Source: Mycolicibacterium boenickei (lineage in GTDB: Bacteria; Actinomycetota; Actinomycetes; Mycobacteriales; Mycobacteriaceae). From it: a DNA stretch of 64,000 nucleotides. The notes beneath the pieces were generated by a model. That model saw nothing but the letters and a program-made list of their open reading frames with translations. It made no database searches and was not told the DNA's origin. The translations under genes were made by a program, and so were the position numbers. Position 1 is the first letter of the stretch, and every line of letters starts with the position of its first letter. The DNA is taken from assembly GCF_010731295.1 (NCBI RefSeq), contig NZ_AP022579.1, positions 868,001 through 932,000 on the forward strand, written 5' to 3'. Below are positions 44,289 through 52,950 of the stretch, in pieces.

Positions 44289-44990
44289 ATGTCGCTGTCC
44301 CACGTCGAGTTCAATGAGCAAGTAACCAGCTTTTCCAATGACGTCTTGAGCGCCGTCTCGGCCCTGAAGAACGGCGCTGGCGCGCAAGTCGACGCCGAAC
44401 TCGCGTCAGCAGATACCCGCCTTCGAGCAGTGGTCAACACCAAGGTGGACCTGTGCTCACGCAGTGAACCTGGCGAGTGCCTCGCCGAGCTCCGCGTCGA
44501 CTACAAACTGTGCGTCGACTCATTTAGCCGCTGGATAGCTGTCGAACACTCGTCGTTTGAGCTGAAGGCGAAGGTCGATCGCACACCAATCATCAGGTGG
44601 GACTACGACCGGACGTCCAATAACAGGCCCAGCGCCCACGTGCAGATAACCGCGCACCGCGGAGCCTTGTCGCACATCCTGTCCAAGCTCAACCACGACA
44701 CTCCGCACAGCATGGAGTCGCTGCACCTGCCGATGGGCGGTGACCGTTTCCGACCGTGCCTCGAAGACATCATCGAGTTCTTGATCACCGACTGCGGTTT
44801 TGCGGGTGGACCGAACTGGCGCGCAACCGTGCGCGACGGCCGAGCGAAGTGGCGTCGCATACAGACTCGCGTAGCCGTCCGAGACTCCCCCTTGACAGCG
44901 GCGGCGGCACTAGAAGCGATGGGCTACGTGGTAACCCCACCCCCCGACGGTGATCCACCGGAACGAATCGAGAAGATCACAGGCTGGTGA
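44289..44990 (+). CDS. Hypothetical protein of the tRNA-Ser islet
   Basis: A 233-residue protein with no signal peptide or membrane helix. The first half is helical with three cysteines (DLCSRSEPGECLAELRVDYKLC); the middle includes KVDRTPIIRWDYDR and VQITAHRGALSHILSKLNHD; the C-terminal part has FRPCLEDIIEFLITDCGF and a basic WRATVRDGRAKWRRIQTR segment. No known catalytic motif is visible. Its codon use is less GC-rich than the surrounding genes, suggesting transfer. It ends just before the tRNA-Ser(CGA) terminator, which reads in the opposite direction. Confidence 0.72.
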   Translation: MSLSHVEFNEQVTSFSNDVLSAVSALKNGAGAQVDAELASADTRLRAVVNTKVDLCSRSEPGECLAELRVDYKLCVDSFSRWIAVEHSSFELKAKVDRTPIIRWDYDRTSNNRPSAHVQITAHRGALSHILSKLNHDTPHSMESLHLPMGGDRFRPCLEDIIEFLITDCGFAGGPNWRATVRDGRAKWRRIQTRVAVRDSPLTAAAALEAMGYVVTPPPDGDPPERIEKITGW

Positions 44991-45019
44991 ACCAGTCCGA
45001 TACCCAATTCCGAGAATAT

Positions 45020-45056
45020 GAAAAATGCCCCCTACCTGCTCAGACAGATAGGGGGC
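45020..45056 (-). terminator. Rho-independent terminator of tRNA-Ser
   Basis: On the minus strand GCCCCCTATCTG (45056-45045) pairs with CAGGTAGGGGGC (45038-45027), 12 bp with one G-U pair and a 6-nt loop, followed by ATTTTT. It begins 3 nt after the tRNA CCA end and is the clearest canonical terminator in the window. Confidence 0.88.
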
Positions 45057-45058
45057 GT

Positions 45059-45149
45059 TGGCGGTGGCGGAGGGATTTGAACCCTCGGACGGGGGTTACC
45101 CGTCACACGCTTTCGAGGCGTGCTCCTTAGGCCGCTCGGACACGCCACC
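45059..45149 (-). tRNA. tRNA-Ser(CGA)
   Basis: A class-II tRNA of 88 nt plus an encoded CCA (45061-45059). The acceptor stem is GGTGGCG/CGCCACC with discriminator G. The anticodon stem CACGC/GCGTG holds loop CTCGAAA, anticodon CGA, reading the serine codon UCG. The long variable arm (GACGGGTAACCCCCGTC) and T-loop GGTTCAAATCC are typical of tRNA-Ser. A strong terminator follows. The two-gene islet at 44076-44990 lies just beyond its 3' side, the usual location for integrated elements. Confidence 0.95.
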
Positions 45150-45214
45150 GTGTGGCAGCTTACCGGGCGAGCGCCGCAAGCCCTAATCGCGGCCTGAGCT
45201 CACACCCGACCCGG

Positions 45215-45270
45215 CGAGTGTGCGGCCTTGGCGAGATCGCGACCGGAAAGTCGCCACCAGTTCACACTCG
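45215..45270. repeat. Inverted repeat in the tRNA-Ser/tadA spacer
   Basis: CGAGTGTG (45215-45222) and CACACTCG (45263-45270) are exact reverse complements around 40 bp that contains a smaller GCGAC/GTCGC hairpin. The 138-bp spacer has no gene. The arrangement resembles a structured intergenic element, perhaps a dispersed mycobacterial repeat; no second copy occurs in this window. Confidence 0.35.
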
Positions 45271-45287
45271 GCGCCACTGATGCACAG

Positions 45288-45743
45288 TCAGCGCTGAGCG
45301 GCGAAGAAATCCTCCAGCAGAGCCGCGCACTCGTCGGCCAGCACGCCGCCGACCACCTCGGGCCGGTGATTGAGCCGGCGATCACGGACGACATCCCACA
45401 GCGAGCCGACCGCGCCGGTCTTGGGTTCCCACGCCCCGAACACCACCCGGGCCACCCGGGCCAGCACCAGCGCACCGGCACACATCGTGCACGGCTCGAC
45501 GGTCACGGCCAGCGTCGCGCCTTCGAGCCGCCAGCCGTCGTCGAGCACCCGCGCAGCCTCGCGCATCGCCACGATCTCGGCGTGCCCGGCGGGGTCCCCG
45601 GTGGCCTCGCGCACATTGGCGGCCCGGGCCAGCTCGGTCCCGTCGGCGGCGAACACCACCGCGCCGATCGGCACATCACGGGGCCCGGCCGTCCGGGCAG
45701 CCTCCAAGGCGGCGCGGATCAGGGCTTCGTCCGAGGCACTCAC
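45288..45743 (-). CDS. tadA: tRNA-specific adenosine deaminase TadA
   Basis: A 151-residue zinc deaminase that converts adenosine 34 of tRNA-Arg(ACG) to inosine. The zinc and catalytic motif is HAEIVAMREA (His and proton-shuttle Glu, about residues 56-58) with EPCTMCAGAL (two Cys ligands, about 84-93). It also has the TadA signature GAWEPKTGAVGSLWDVV. It overlaps the upstream gene by 4 bp, as in other actinobacteria where these two genes are paired. Confidence 0.95.
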   Translation of the reverse strand: MSASDEALIRAALEAARTAGPRDVPIGAVVFAADGTELARAANVREATGDPAGHAEIVAMREAARVLDDGWRLEGATLAVTVEPCTMCAGALVLARVARVVFGAWEPKTGAVGSLWDVVRDRRLNHRPEVVGGVLADECAALLEDFFAAQR

Positions 45744-46246
45744 CGACCGAGCCGGTCGAGCACCGCCGACAACTCCTCGGCGAAACCCATCTCGCGGGCG
45801 ATGCGCCCGATCTGCTCATCGGCATAGAGGTCGGTCTCGGACAGGATCACGCCGAGCACGTCCTCGTGCAGACCGATGTCCGACAGCACCGAGAGATCAC
45901 CTTCTTCGAATGGATCCGCATCCTCGAGATCCTCTTCTTCGAGGTCAGCGTCCAGATTCTCCAGCGCCTCGGCGGCGATGTCGTAGTCCAGGGCGGCCGT
46001 GGCGTCCGACAACAGCAGCCGGGTTCCGGCCGGAGCCGGTCGCACGATCACGAAGAATTCGTCGTCCACGTCGAGCAACCCGAAGACCGCTCCGGCGCTG
46101 CGCAGCTCGCGAAGCTCTGTCTCGGCCGCGGTCAAGCTCTTCAACGAGGACGACCGCATGGGGGCGCACCGCCACTTGCCGTCCTCCCGGACAACGGCCA
46201 CCCCGAAGCCATCGGGCAGGTCTGCCGGCGCACGCTGTGCCTCCAT
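45740..46246 (-). CDS. tRNA adenosine deaminase-associated protein
   Basis: A 168-residue acidic protein matching the actinobacterial family always found next to tadA (Rv3753c-like). Recognisable are FGVAVVREDGKWRCAPM, FFVIVRPAPAGTRLLLSDATAALDYDIAAEAL and a Glu/Asp-rich stretch (about 95-115). Its exact role is not known; a structural or regulatory partner of TadA is inferred from the fixed coupling. It lies upstream of tadA with a 4-bp overlap. Confidence 0.88.
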   Translation of the reverse strand: MEAQRAPADLPDGFGVAVVREDGKWRCAPMRSSSLKSLTAAETELRELRSAGAVFGLLDVDDEFFVIVRPAPAGTRLLLSDATAALDYDIAAEALENLDADLEEEDLEDADPFEEGDLSVLSDIGLHEDVLGVILSETDLYADEQIGRIAREMGFAEELSAVLDRLGR

Positions 46247-46329
46247 GCCCGCCTACGGTAGTCGCCGACCAGCAATTTCGACAGGGATCACCCTCGGCTG
46301 CGGCACAGCCGGTATGCCAATCTTGATGC

Positions 46330-47289
46330 GTGACGAACACACCCGTGTGCGTGGTGGGCCTCGGCCTGATCGGTGGATCGCTGATGCGGGCCGCCGCCGG
46401 AGCCGGCCGCGAGGTCTTCGGGTACAACCGGTCGGTGGAGGCCGTGGCCGCCGCAAAGTTCGACGGGTTCGACGCCACCGAGAACCTCGACGAGGCACTG
46501 CGCCGGGCTGCCGACCTCAACGCGTTGATCGTGCTGGCGGTCCCGATGCCTGCCCTGCCGCAGATGCTCGACCATGTCCGGCAGACCGCGCCGCAGTGTC
46601 CGCTGACCGACGTGACCAGCGTCAAAGGCGCAGTACTCGACGAAGTGCGACGAGCCGACCTGCTACCGAACTTCGTCGGCGGCCACCCGATGGCAGGAAC
46701 CGCCCATTCTGGCTGGTCAGCCGGGGACGCCGCACTGTTCACCGGCGCCGCGTGGGTGGTCAGCGTGGACGATCACGTCGACGCGCAGGTCTGGTCGCTG
46801 GTCACCCAGCTGGCGCTGGACTGCCATGCGGTCGTGGTGCCGGCCCGCTCCGATGAGCACGACGCCGCCGCGGCCGCCATCTCCCACCTGCCGCACCTGT
46901 TCGCCGAAGCACTGGCCGTCACCGCAGGCGAGGTGCCGTTGGCCTTCGCCCTGGCGGCCGGGTCGTTCCGCGACGGCACCCGGGTCGCGGCGACCGCACC
47001 GGACCTGGTGCGAGCCATGTGTGAGGCCAACGCCGACCAGCTGCTGCCCGCGCTCGAACAGAGCATCGAGCTGCTGACCCGCGCCAAGAAAGCCCTGGCC
47101 GACACGGGTTCGGTGGCCGATCTGGTCGAGACGGGCCACGCCGCCCGGATGCGCTACGACAGCTTCAGCCGCCCCGAGATCATGACGACGGTGGTGGGCA
47201 CCGACAACTGGCGGGCCGAACTGGCCGCCGCCGGCCGCGCCGGCGGGGTGATCAGATCCGCTCTGCCAGTCCTGGGTAATCCAGGATGA
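46330..47289 (+). CDS. tyrA: Prephenate dehydrogenase
   Basis: A 319-residue NAD-dependent enzyme of tyrosine synthesis converting prephenate to 4-hydroxyphenylpyruvate. The Rossmann motif is [12 protein letters not shown] (residues 7-18); LTDVTSVKG (about 95-103) and [12 protein letters not shown] (about 117-128, with the catalytic His) are conserved TyrA motifs. No ACT domain is evident. The GTG start at 46330 is 83 bp from the divergent tadA-associated gene. The 3' end overlaps the convergent gene by 38 bp. Confidence 0.94.
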   Translation: MTNTPVCVVGLGLIGGSLMRAAAGAGREVFGYNRSVEAVAAAKFDGFDATENLDEALRRAADLNALIVLAVPMPALPQMLDHVRQTAPQCPLTDVTSVKGAVLDEVRRADLLPNFVGGHPMAGTAHSGWSAGDAALFTGAAWVVSVDDHVDAQVWSLVTQLALDCHAVVVPARSDEHDAAAAAISHLPHLFAEALAVTAGEVPLAFALAAGSFRDGTRVAATAPDLVRAMCEANADQLLPALEQSIELLTRAKKALADTGSVADLVETGHAARMRYDSFSRPEIMTTVVGTDNWRAELAAAGRAGGVIRSALPVLGNPG

Positions 47290-47839
47290 AGCCGTCGGGA
47301 TCCACCGTGATGGTGGTGTCGGCGACCGGCGAGCGAAGTTTCACCGCGGCTCCGGGCCCGGGACTGCTGTAGCTGATGTTCGCGGTCTCCACCGACAGGT
47401 CCGGCAACCGCACGTAGACCACCGGCAGCGTCACCGACTCCGCGCGTTGATGCAGACCCGTCCGGCGGATCGGCAGGGCGTTGAAGAACGGGCTGAACAC
47501 GAGATCGACATCGAGCGCACCGCCGAAATCCGACCGCTTGGTCTGGGTGTGATCCTGCACCAGCCACATGTTCTCCTCGTCACGGGCGATGGAGAGCTGG
47601 CGCTCCCGCTCGGCCAGCGTGACGGTGAGAGACAACCGCTTGGTGGCGCCGGTCTCGTCGGTGACCAGGTCATAGGAGGCCGAGAACGCCGGGTGGGAAT
47701 CGGTGGAAGCGGCCACGATCCGGCCATAGGCCTTGATCCTGTTGCCCGACAGCTGAACCCGAACAGATTCCATCCGGGGCTCGTCGTGCGCCCGCCAGGT
47801 CAACACTGCTGGCCAGGCGCGATCCTTCTCGTCGCTCAC
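47252..47839 (-). CDS. Putative glycolipid-binding protein (PF06475-like)
   Basis: A 195-residue beta-rich protein of the putative glycolipid-binding family, in the place of Rv3755c. Typical segments are [59 protein letters not shown] and [11 protein letters not shown]. The function is not established. It is coupled by a 4-bp overlap to proZ at its upstream end... reading order is proX, proV, proW, proZ, then this gene. The 3' end overlaps tyrA by 38 bp. Confidence 0.82.
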   Translation of the reverse strand: MSDEKDRAWPAVLTWRAHDEPRMESVRVQLSGNRIKAYGRIVAASTDSHPAFSASYDLVTDETGATKRLSLTVTLAERERQLSIARDEENMWLVQDHTQTKRSDFGGALDVDLVFSPFFNALPIRRTGLHQRAESVTLPVVYVRLPDLSVETANISYSSPGPGAAVKLRSPVADTTITVDPDGFILDYPGLAERI

Positions 47840-48618
47840 CCGTCTACCGTATGCGACGACGCGCGGCGTTCGTAGTCGAGTCCGGAACTCCCCGCCGGGC
47901 GCGACTCGAGGGCCACCTCGTCGTCGAGCAATGGCTGCGGCATCCGTCGCCGGGGCCCCAACCGGCCACTACCGGGCACCGACAACCGCACCGCGAAGGC
48001 CAGTGCCGCGTCGAGAATCAAGGCCAACGCCGTGACCATGAGCGCGCCCACCAGCGCGATGTGGAACTGCCGCACCTTGATGCCGTCGATCAGATACCGG
48101 CCCAATCCACCGAGGCTCGCGTAAGCGGCGACCGTCGCCGTCGCCACGATCTGAAGCGTCGCGGTACGCAGCCCGCCCACGATCAGCGGCAGCGCGTTGG
48201 GCACCTCGACACCGAACAGCACCCGGCGCTCGGTCATACCCATCGACCTGGCCGCGTCCACGATGGCCGGGTCCACGTTCGCGATGCCGGCGTAGGTCCC
48301 CGCCAACAGCGGCGGAATGCCCAGCAGCATCAGCGCCACCGTGGGCGGCACCAGACCCAGCCCCCACAGCAGCACCCCGAGCAGCAGCACACCCAGCGTC
48401 GGCAGCGCCCGCAGGGCGTTGACACCGGTGACGACCAGGAACGTGCCGCGCCCGGTATGACCGATCAGCAGCCCGATCGGGATCGCGACGATCGCGGAGG
48501 CCGCCACCGCGACCACGGTGTACTGCAGGTGCTCGACGATGCGGGCGCCCAGTCCGGCCGGCCCGGCCCAGTTGGCGGCGGTGAAGATGAAGTCCAGCGC
48601 CTGCTGCAGGAAGTTCAT
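47836..48618 (-). CDS. proZ: Glycine betaine/choline ABC transporter permease
   Basis: A 260-residue permease with about five TM helices. The EAA-loop is DAARSMGMTERRVLFGVEVPNALPLIVGGLRTA. The C-terminal ~35 residues (after GSGRLGPRRR) form an unusual charged cytoplasmic tail. ATG 48618 overlaps the proW stop (ATGA, 48615-48618). It forms the membrane channel with ProW for uptake of compatible solutes at the cytoplasmic membrane. Confidence 0.92.
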   Translation of the reverse strand: MNFLQQALDFIFTAANWAGPAGLGARIVEHLQYTVVAVAASAIVAIPIGLLIGHTGRGTFLVVTGVNALRALPTLGVLLLGVLLWGLGLVPPTVALMLLGIPPLLAGTYAGIANVDPAIVDAARSMGMTERRVLFGVEVPNALPLIVGGLRTATLQIVATATVAAYASLGGLGRYLIDGIKVRQFHIALVGALMVTALALILDAALAFAVRLSVPGSGRLGPRRRMPQPLLDDEVALESRPAGSSGLDYERRASSHTVDG

Positions 48619-49286
48619 GCGGCCGCCTTGACGCGCGTTGCCCGAGGTGTGCCGGACGCGCGAGTCCAGGGTGTGATGGCCTTGCCCACCAACATGATCA
48701 GCGTGTCGATCACGACGGCCAGCACGAAGATCGCGATGATCCCGGCGATGATCTGGTCGCTCTTGTTCGACTGGTAACCCTCGGTGAACCAGGTGCCCAG
48801 GCCGCCGATCCCGATCACCGAACCCACCGACACCATCGAGATGTTGGTGACCGCGACCACCCGCAGCCCGGCGATCAGCACCGGGATGGCCAGCGGGAGT
48901 TCCACCTTGAGCATCCGCAACCACGGCCGGTACCCGATCGCCGTCGCCGCGTCGCGCACCTGCTCGGGCACCGCATCGAGCGCCTCGGGCACCGCCCGCA
49001 CCAGTAGTGCCGTGGTGTAGAGCGTGAGCGCCACAATGACATTGGCCTCATCCAGGATGCGGGTCGGGATGATCAGCGGCAGCACCACGAACAAGGCCAG
49101 CGACGGGATGGTGAAAATGATGCTCGCCGTGAGGGTCGTGATCCGTCGCAGCGCGGCGGTGCGCTGAACCGCCGCTCCCAGCGGGACGGCGATCAGCAGC
49201 CCCAGCACGATCGGCACCAACGACAACCGCAGGTGCACGACGGTCAGCACCCACAGGTCGTCGAGATGGTTCAGCAGATATCGCAT
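48615..49286 (-). CDS. proW: Glycine betaine/choline ABC transporter permease
   Basis: A 223-residue permease homologous to OpuCB/OpuCD: FTIPSLALFVVLPLII and the EAA loop DAATAIGYRPWLRMLKVELPLAIPVLIAGLRV are conserved. About five hydrophobic helices are visible. It lies 3 bp after proV and overlaps proZ by 4 bp, consistent with one polycistronic transcript. Confidence 0.92.
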   Translation of the reverse strand: MRYLLNHLDDLWVLTVVHLRLSLVPIVLGLLIAVPLGAAVQRTAALRRITTLTASIIFTIPSLALFVVLPLIIPTRILDEANVIVALTLYTTALLVRAVPEALDAVPEQVRDAATAIGYRPWLRMLKVELPLAIPVLIAGLRVVAVTNISMVSVGSVIGIGGLGTWFTEGYQSNKSDQIIAGIIAIFVLAVVIDTLIMLVGKAITPWTRASGTPRATRVKAAA

Positions 49287-49289
49287 GGG

Positions 49290-50396
49290 CTAACCCAGCT
49301 CCGGGACGCGGCGCTGCTCCTTGAGCGCCTCGAGCACATCGTCGGCACGCACACCGCCGAGCAGCTTCCCGTCCGCGTCGACCGCCACACCGAGCCCGCT
49401 CGGCGAGGACAGCGCGGAGTCCAGCGCCTGCCGCAGATTGCCGTCGGGCGGAAAGAACGATCCACCGCCGATGGTGCTGTCGTAGAGCGCGTTGCCCTTC
49501 CGATGCACCTCGACCCCCGCGGCATTGATCCACGCGAACGGCAAGCCGGCTTTGATGACCAGCCGCCATTCCCCCGGGCTCAGGTCCAGCGCGTCGATGT
49601 CCTCCTCGTCGACATGTTTGATCTCGTGCAACTGCAGCCCAGTGGCGTGAAAGAACTGCAGCCCGCGGTAACCCCGGTCGGCACCGACAAATCCGGACAC
49701 GAGTTCGTTGGCCGGGTTCGACAGGACGAAGGCGGGATCGGCATATTGCAGCAGGGCCCCGCCGCGGCCGAACACCGCGACCTTGTCGCCGAGCTTCACC
49801 GCCTCGTCGATGTCATGCGTGACGAACACGATGGTCTTGCGCAATTCGCTTTGCAGTCGCAGGATTTCGGCCTGCAGGTCCTCCCGGACCACCGGGTCCA
49901 CTGCGCTGAACGGCTCGTCCATCAACAGGATCGGCGGATCCGCCGCCAGCGCGCGGGCCACCCCGACCCGCTGCTGCTGCCCGCCGGACAGCTGCGCCGG
50001 ATACCGGTCGGCCAGCTTCGGGTCGAGCCCCACCCGTTCCATCACGCCGATCGCGGCCTTGCGGGCGCTGCGCCGGGATTCACCCCGCAACACGGGCACC
50101 GTCGCCACGTTGTCGACCACCCGAAGATGCGGCATCAGCCCAGCGCTTTGGATGACGTAGCCGATGCCCAGCCGCAGCTTCACCGGGTCGACCGTGCTGA
50201 TGTCCTCCCCGTTGACCACGAGGGTGCCCGAGGTGGGGTCGATCATCCGGTTGATCATTCGCATCGAGGTGGTCTTGCCGCAGCCCGACGGCCCGACGAA
50301 CACCGTCAAGGTGCCCTGCGGCACTTCCAGGTTGAGGTTGTCGACGGCGACCGTGCCATCCGGGTACCGCTTGGTGACGTTCTCGAAGGTGATCAT
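49290..50396 (-). CDS. proV: Glycine betaine/choline ABC transporter ATP-binding protein
   Basis: A 368-residue ATPase: Walker A GPSGCGKTT (about 36-44), signature LSGGQQQRVGVARAL, Walker B ILLMDEPFSAVDPVV and IVFVTHDIDEAVKLGD. A C-terminal CBS-like regulatory region (about 240-368; LLGGVRADDVLEALKEQ near the end) could sense osmotic state as in OpuA/ProV. ATG 50396 has an AGAGGG ribosome site; the longer frame upstream to 50504 runs through the proX C terminus and is rejected. Confidence 0.93.
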   Translation of the reverse strand: MITFENVTKRYPDGTVAVDNLNLEVPQGTLTVFVGPSGCGKTTSMRMINRMIDPTSGTLVVNGEDISTVDPVKLRLGIGYVIQSAGLMPHLRVVDNVATVPVLRGESRRSARKAAIGVMERVGLDPKLADRYPAQLSGGQQQRVGVARALAADPPILLMDEPFSAVDPVVREDLQAEILRLQSELRKTIVFVTHDIDEAVKLGDKVAVFGRGGALLQYADPAFVLSNPANELVSGFVGADRGYRGLQFFHATGLQLHEIKHVDEEDIDALDLSPGEWRLVIKAGLPFAWINAAGVEVHRKGNALYDSTIGGGSFFPPDGNLRQALDSALSSPSGLGVAVDADGKLLGGVRADDVLEALKEQRRVPELG

Positions 50397-50427
50397 CGGG
50401 ACCCTCTGCTCTTCGCTCGAGCGCTCA

Positions 50428-51369
50428 TCACTTAACCACCGGTTTGTCGAATCCGTTGTCCCTGATCCACTTTTCGGCCGCCTCGTCGGGGTCGACGCCG
50501 GCATTGCCCTCCACCGCGGTGTTCAGCTCGATCAGCGCCTCGGTGGTGAGCTTGGCCGACACCGCGTCGAGCACCGTCTTGAGGTCATTCGACATCTTCT
50601 GCGAGGCCACCAGCGGAACGACATTGGCCGCGAGGAAGACGTTCTTGGGATCCTCGAGCGGCACCAGGTTGTGCTGCTCGATCGCCGGTGAGGTGCTGAA
50701 GATGTTCGCGGCCGTGACGGCGCCGCTGTTCAATGCCTGCACGGTGGCCGGCCCGCCGCCGTCACTGATCGCGACGAAATTGACCGGTGCGATGTCCAGC
50801 CCGTACCGGGACTTCAGGCCGACCAGCCCCGTCTGACGGGTCTGAAATTCCGACGGTGCACCGACTTTCACCTCAGCCGAATGCGCGGCCAGATCGGCGA
50901 CCGTCTTCAAGTTCCAGCGCTTGGCGGTCTCGGCGGTGACCGCGAGGGTGTCCTTGTCCTCGGCCGGTGACGGATACAGGATCGACAGATCGCCGGGCAA
51001 GGCCTTGAACAGGGCGATCAACACCTCATCAGAGGTCGTAGCCGTCGCCTCCGCGTCGAAGTACTGCAGCAGATTCCCGGTGTACTCGGGGATCAGGTCG
51101 ATCGAGTGATCCTGCACCGCAGGCACATACGTCTCACGGCTGCCGATGCCGAACTGCCTGCGAATCTGAAAGCCATTGGCCTCCAGGGCCTGGGCATAGA
51201 TCTCGGCGATGATCTTGGACTCCGGGAAGTCAGCGGACCCGACCGTGATGGATTTCAGGTCACCCGAGATGGGTCCACCGCCCAGTGGATTGGAGCTTCC
51301 GCAGGCCACCGCCAGCGGCACGATCAGGGCGAGCAGGGTCATCGCGATTGCCAGGGTTTTGCGCTGCAC
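50428..51369 (-). CDS. proX: Glycine betaine/choline-binding lipoprotein
   Basis: A 313-residue substrate-binding lipoprotein. Lipobox LAVAC with Cys23 follows a 22-residue signal peptide. The OpuAC-type domain shows ITVGSADFPESKIIAEIYAQALEANGF, LIPEYTGNLLQYFD and NLVPLEDPKNVFLAANVVPLV, typical of OpuCC/OsmF-like proteins. It is the first gene of proXVWZ, 31 bp before proV. The 128-bp region to the divergent gene at 51498 contains the promoter; no clear palindrome was seen there. Confidence 0.92.
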   Translation of the reverse strand: MQRKTLAIAMTLLALIVPLAVACGSSNPLGGGPISGDLKSITVGSADFPESKIIAEIYAQALEANGFQIRRQFGIGSRETYVPAVQDHSIDLIPEYTGNLLQYFDAEATATTSDEVLIALFKALPGDLSILYPSPAEDKDTLAVTAETAKRWNLKTVADLAAHSAEVKVGAPSEFQTRQTGLVGLKSRYGLDIAPVNFVAISDGGGPATVQALNSGAVTAANIFSTSPAIEQHNLVPLEDPKNVFLAANVVPLVASQKMSNDLKTVLDAVSAKLTTEALIELNTAVEGNAGVDPDEAAEKWIRDNGFDKPVVK

Positions 51370-51497
51370 AGGCGCATCCTTTCGGCGACGGCGGCTGGGC
51401 GATCAGCCTCTGACGACCCTAACGGCACACCCGACATGCCGCCGCGCTTTACCTCATGGTGGTTTGCATTGCGGCCGCGACGGGCAAAGATGTCGGT

Positions 51498-51914
51498 ATG
51501 ACCAGCGATCCGTCTGCATCGCCCGATTTGCCTGAGCCGACGCCGAATGTGCCGGTGACACCGTCGCCCGACCCAGGCAATGTCCCCGATGCCGGCAAGG
51601 CTCCCGCCAAGGCGGACAAGTCCGGCGCCAAGCCGGGTAAGGCCACCGAACCCAAGCTCACCCGCGCCGGGGCGCTGTGGTCAGCACTGATCCTGGGCTT
51701 CCTGGTGCTCATCGTGCTGCTGATCTTCATCGCACAGAACACCGAACCCGTCCCGCTGACCTTCCTGGCCTGGCACTGGTCATTGCCCACGGGCGTGGCC
51801 ATCCTGGGCGCCGCGGTGGCGGGCGGACTGCTGACCGTCGCCGCCGGATCGGCCCGGATCTTCCAGTTGCGCCGCGCGGCAAAGAAGAACTTCAAGGCCG
51901 CGCAACGCAGCTGA
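51498..51914 (+). CDS. Small LapA-like membrane protein
   Basis: A 138-residue protein with a Pro/Lys-rich disordered N terminus (residues 1-55) and a LapA/DUF1049-type pair of TM helices (about 62-82 ALWSALILGFLVLIVLLIFIAQ and 92-112) joined by NTEPVPLTFLAWHWSLPTG. It occupies the position of Rv3760. It is probably anchored in the cytoplasmic membrane; no function is established. ATG 51498 is preferred to 51456 because the shorter start matches the neighbouring spacing. Confidence 0.82.
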   Translation: MTSDPSASPDLPEPTPNVPVTPSPDPGNVPDAGKAPAKADKSGAKPGKATEPKLTRAGALWSALILGFLVLIVLLIFIAQNTEPVPLTFLAWHWSLPTGVAILGAAVAGGLLTVAAGSARIFQLRRAAKKNFKAAQRS

Positions 51915-51918
51915 CCCG

Positions 51919-52947
51919 TCAGCCCAGGGCGCGCAAACCCGAGGCGATCGCCGGGGCCACCGCCGCGCCGACGCTGGTGCTGCCCGGCGCCTCGGAACCC
52001 TGGCGGGCCCGGAAATCGATACCCGCGGCAATGATGGCCGCCTTGAAGTAGGCGAGCGCCATGTAGAAGTCCCAGTGCGCGAGTTCCTGGCCGGACTGCA
52101 CCGAATAGCGGTTGGCCAGATCGTCGGCCGACGGCATCTGCGGTGAGCTCCAGGCCGCTTCCATGCTCAGGATCAGGTTGAACATCGGGTCGCGGTACAC
52201 GCACATCAGTGCCGCGTCGCTCAGCGGATCGCCCAGCGTGGAGAGCTCCCAGTCCAGCACCGCGAGCACCTTCGTCGGGTCCTGCGCGTCGAGGATGGTG
52301 TTGTCGATGCGGTAGTCGCCGTGCACGATCGAGTTGCGGCTCTGCGCCGGAACCGAATCGGCGAGTGCCTGGTGCAGGCGCTTGACGTCGTCGTCGCGGG
52401 GATCATCCGGCAGCCGGACCAGATCCCACTGCGAACCCCAGCGACGCACCTGACGTTCCAGATACCCGGCGGGCTTGCCGAAGTCGCCCAGACCGACGGC
52501 TTCGTAGTCCACCGCGTGCAGATCGGCCAGCACCCGGATCAGGGCATCAACACTGTCGCTGATCACCTGATCGTCGCCCATCGCGGCAAGTTCGTCGGCG
52601 CTGCGGACCACCTGTCCGTCCACGTTCTCGACCATCTGGAACGGCGCACCCAGCACCGAGGCGTCGTTGCTCATCGTCACCGCGCGGGCGACGGGCACCG
52701 CGGTGCCGGCCAGTGCTGCCACCACCTTGTACTCGCGGGCCATGTCGTGCGCCGACGGGGTCAGACCGTGCAGCGGTGGGCGGCGCAGCACCCACGCCGA
52801 CGCGTCGTCATACACCCGGAAGGTCAGATTGGAGCGGCCACCGGCGATCAGTTCGGCACGGAGCTCACCGCTGCGGGGCACGCCCTCGGACCGCAGGTGC
52901 CGGTCGAGCGCGGCGAGGTCGAGGCCTTCCAGATTGGTCACCGTCAT
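51919..52947 (-). CDS. Aminoglycoside-phosphotransferase-fold kinase (ACAD10-like), Rv3761c type
   Basis: A 342-residue protein of the APH/choline-kinase fold. The nucleotide-binding loop is AGGRSNLTFRVYDD, the catalytic loop is IVHGDYRIDNTI (about residues 207-218) and the metal motif is VLDWELSTLGDPLSD. Such proteins resemble the kinase domain of ACAD10, which phosphorylates 4-hydroxy acyl-CoAs in fatty-acid breakdown. The M. tuberculosis counterpart carries the name fadE36 although it is not an acyl-CoA dehydrogenase, as I remember. It has only 3 bp to the upstream phosphatase gene. Confidence 0.9.
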   Translation of the reverse strand: MTVTNLEGLDLAALDRHLRSEGVPRSGELRAELIAGGRSNLTFRVYDDASAWVLRRPPLHGLTPSAHDMAREYKVVAALAGTAVPVARAVTMSNDASVLGAPFQMVENVDGQVVRSADELAAMGDDQVISDSVDALIRVLADLHAVDYEAVGLGDFGKPAGYLERQVRRWGSQWDLVRLPDDPRDDDVKRLHQALADSVPAQSRNSIVHGDYRIDNTILDAQDPTKVLAVLDWELSTLGDPLSDAALMCVYRDPMFNLILSMEAAWSSPQMPSADDLANRYSVQSGQELAHWDFYMALAYFKAAIIAAGIDFRARQGSEAPGSTSVGAAVAPAIASGLRALG

Positions 52948-52950
52948 TGT

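Noticed and set aside
44076..45149. Complete integrative element at tRNA-Ser
   Set aside because: No integrase gene and no direct repeat of the tRNA 3' end was found at 43900-44080, so only an islet is claimed.
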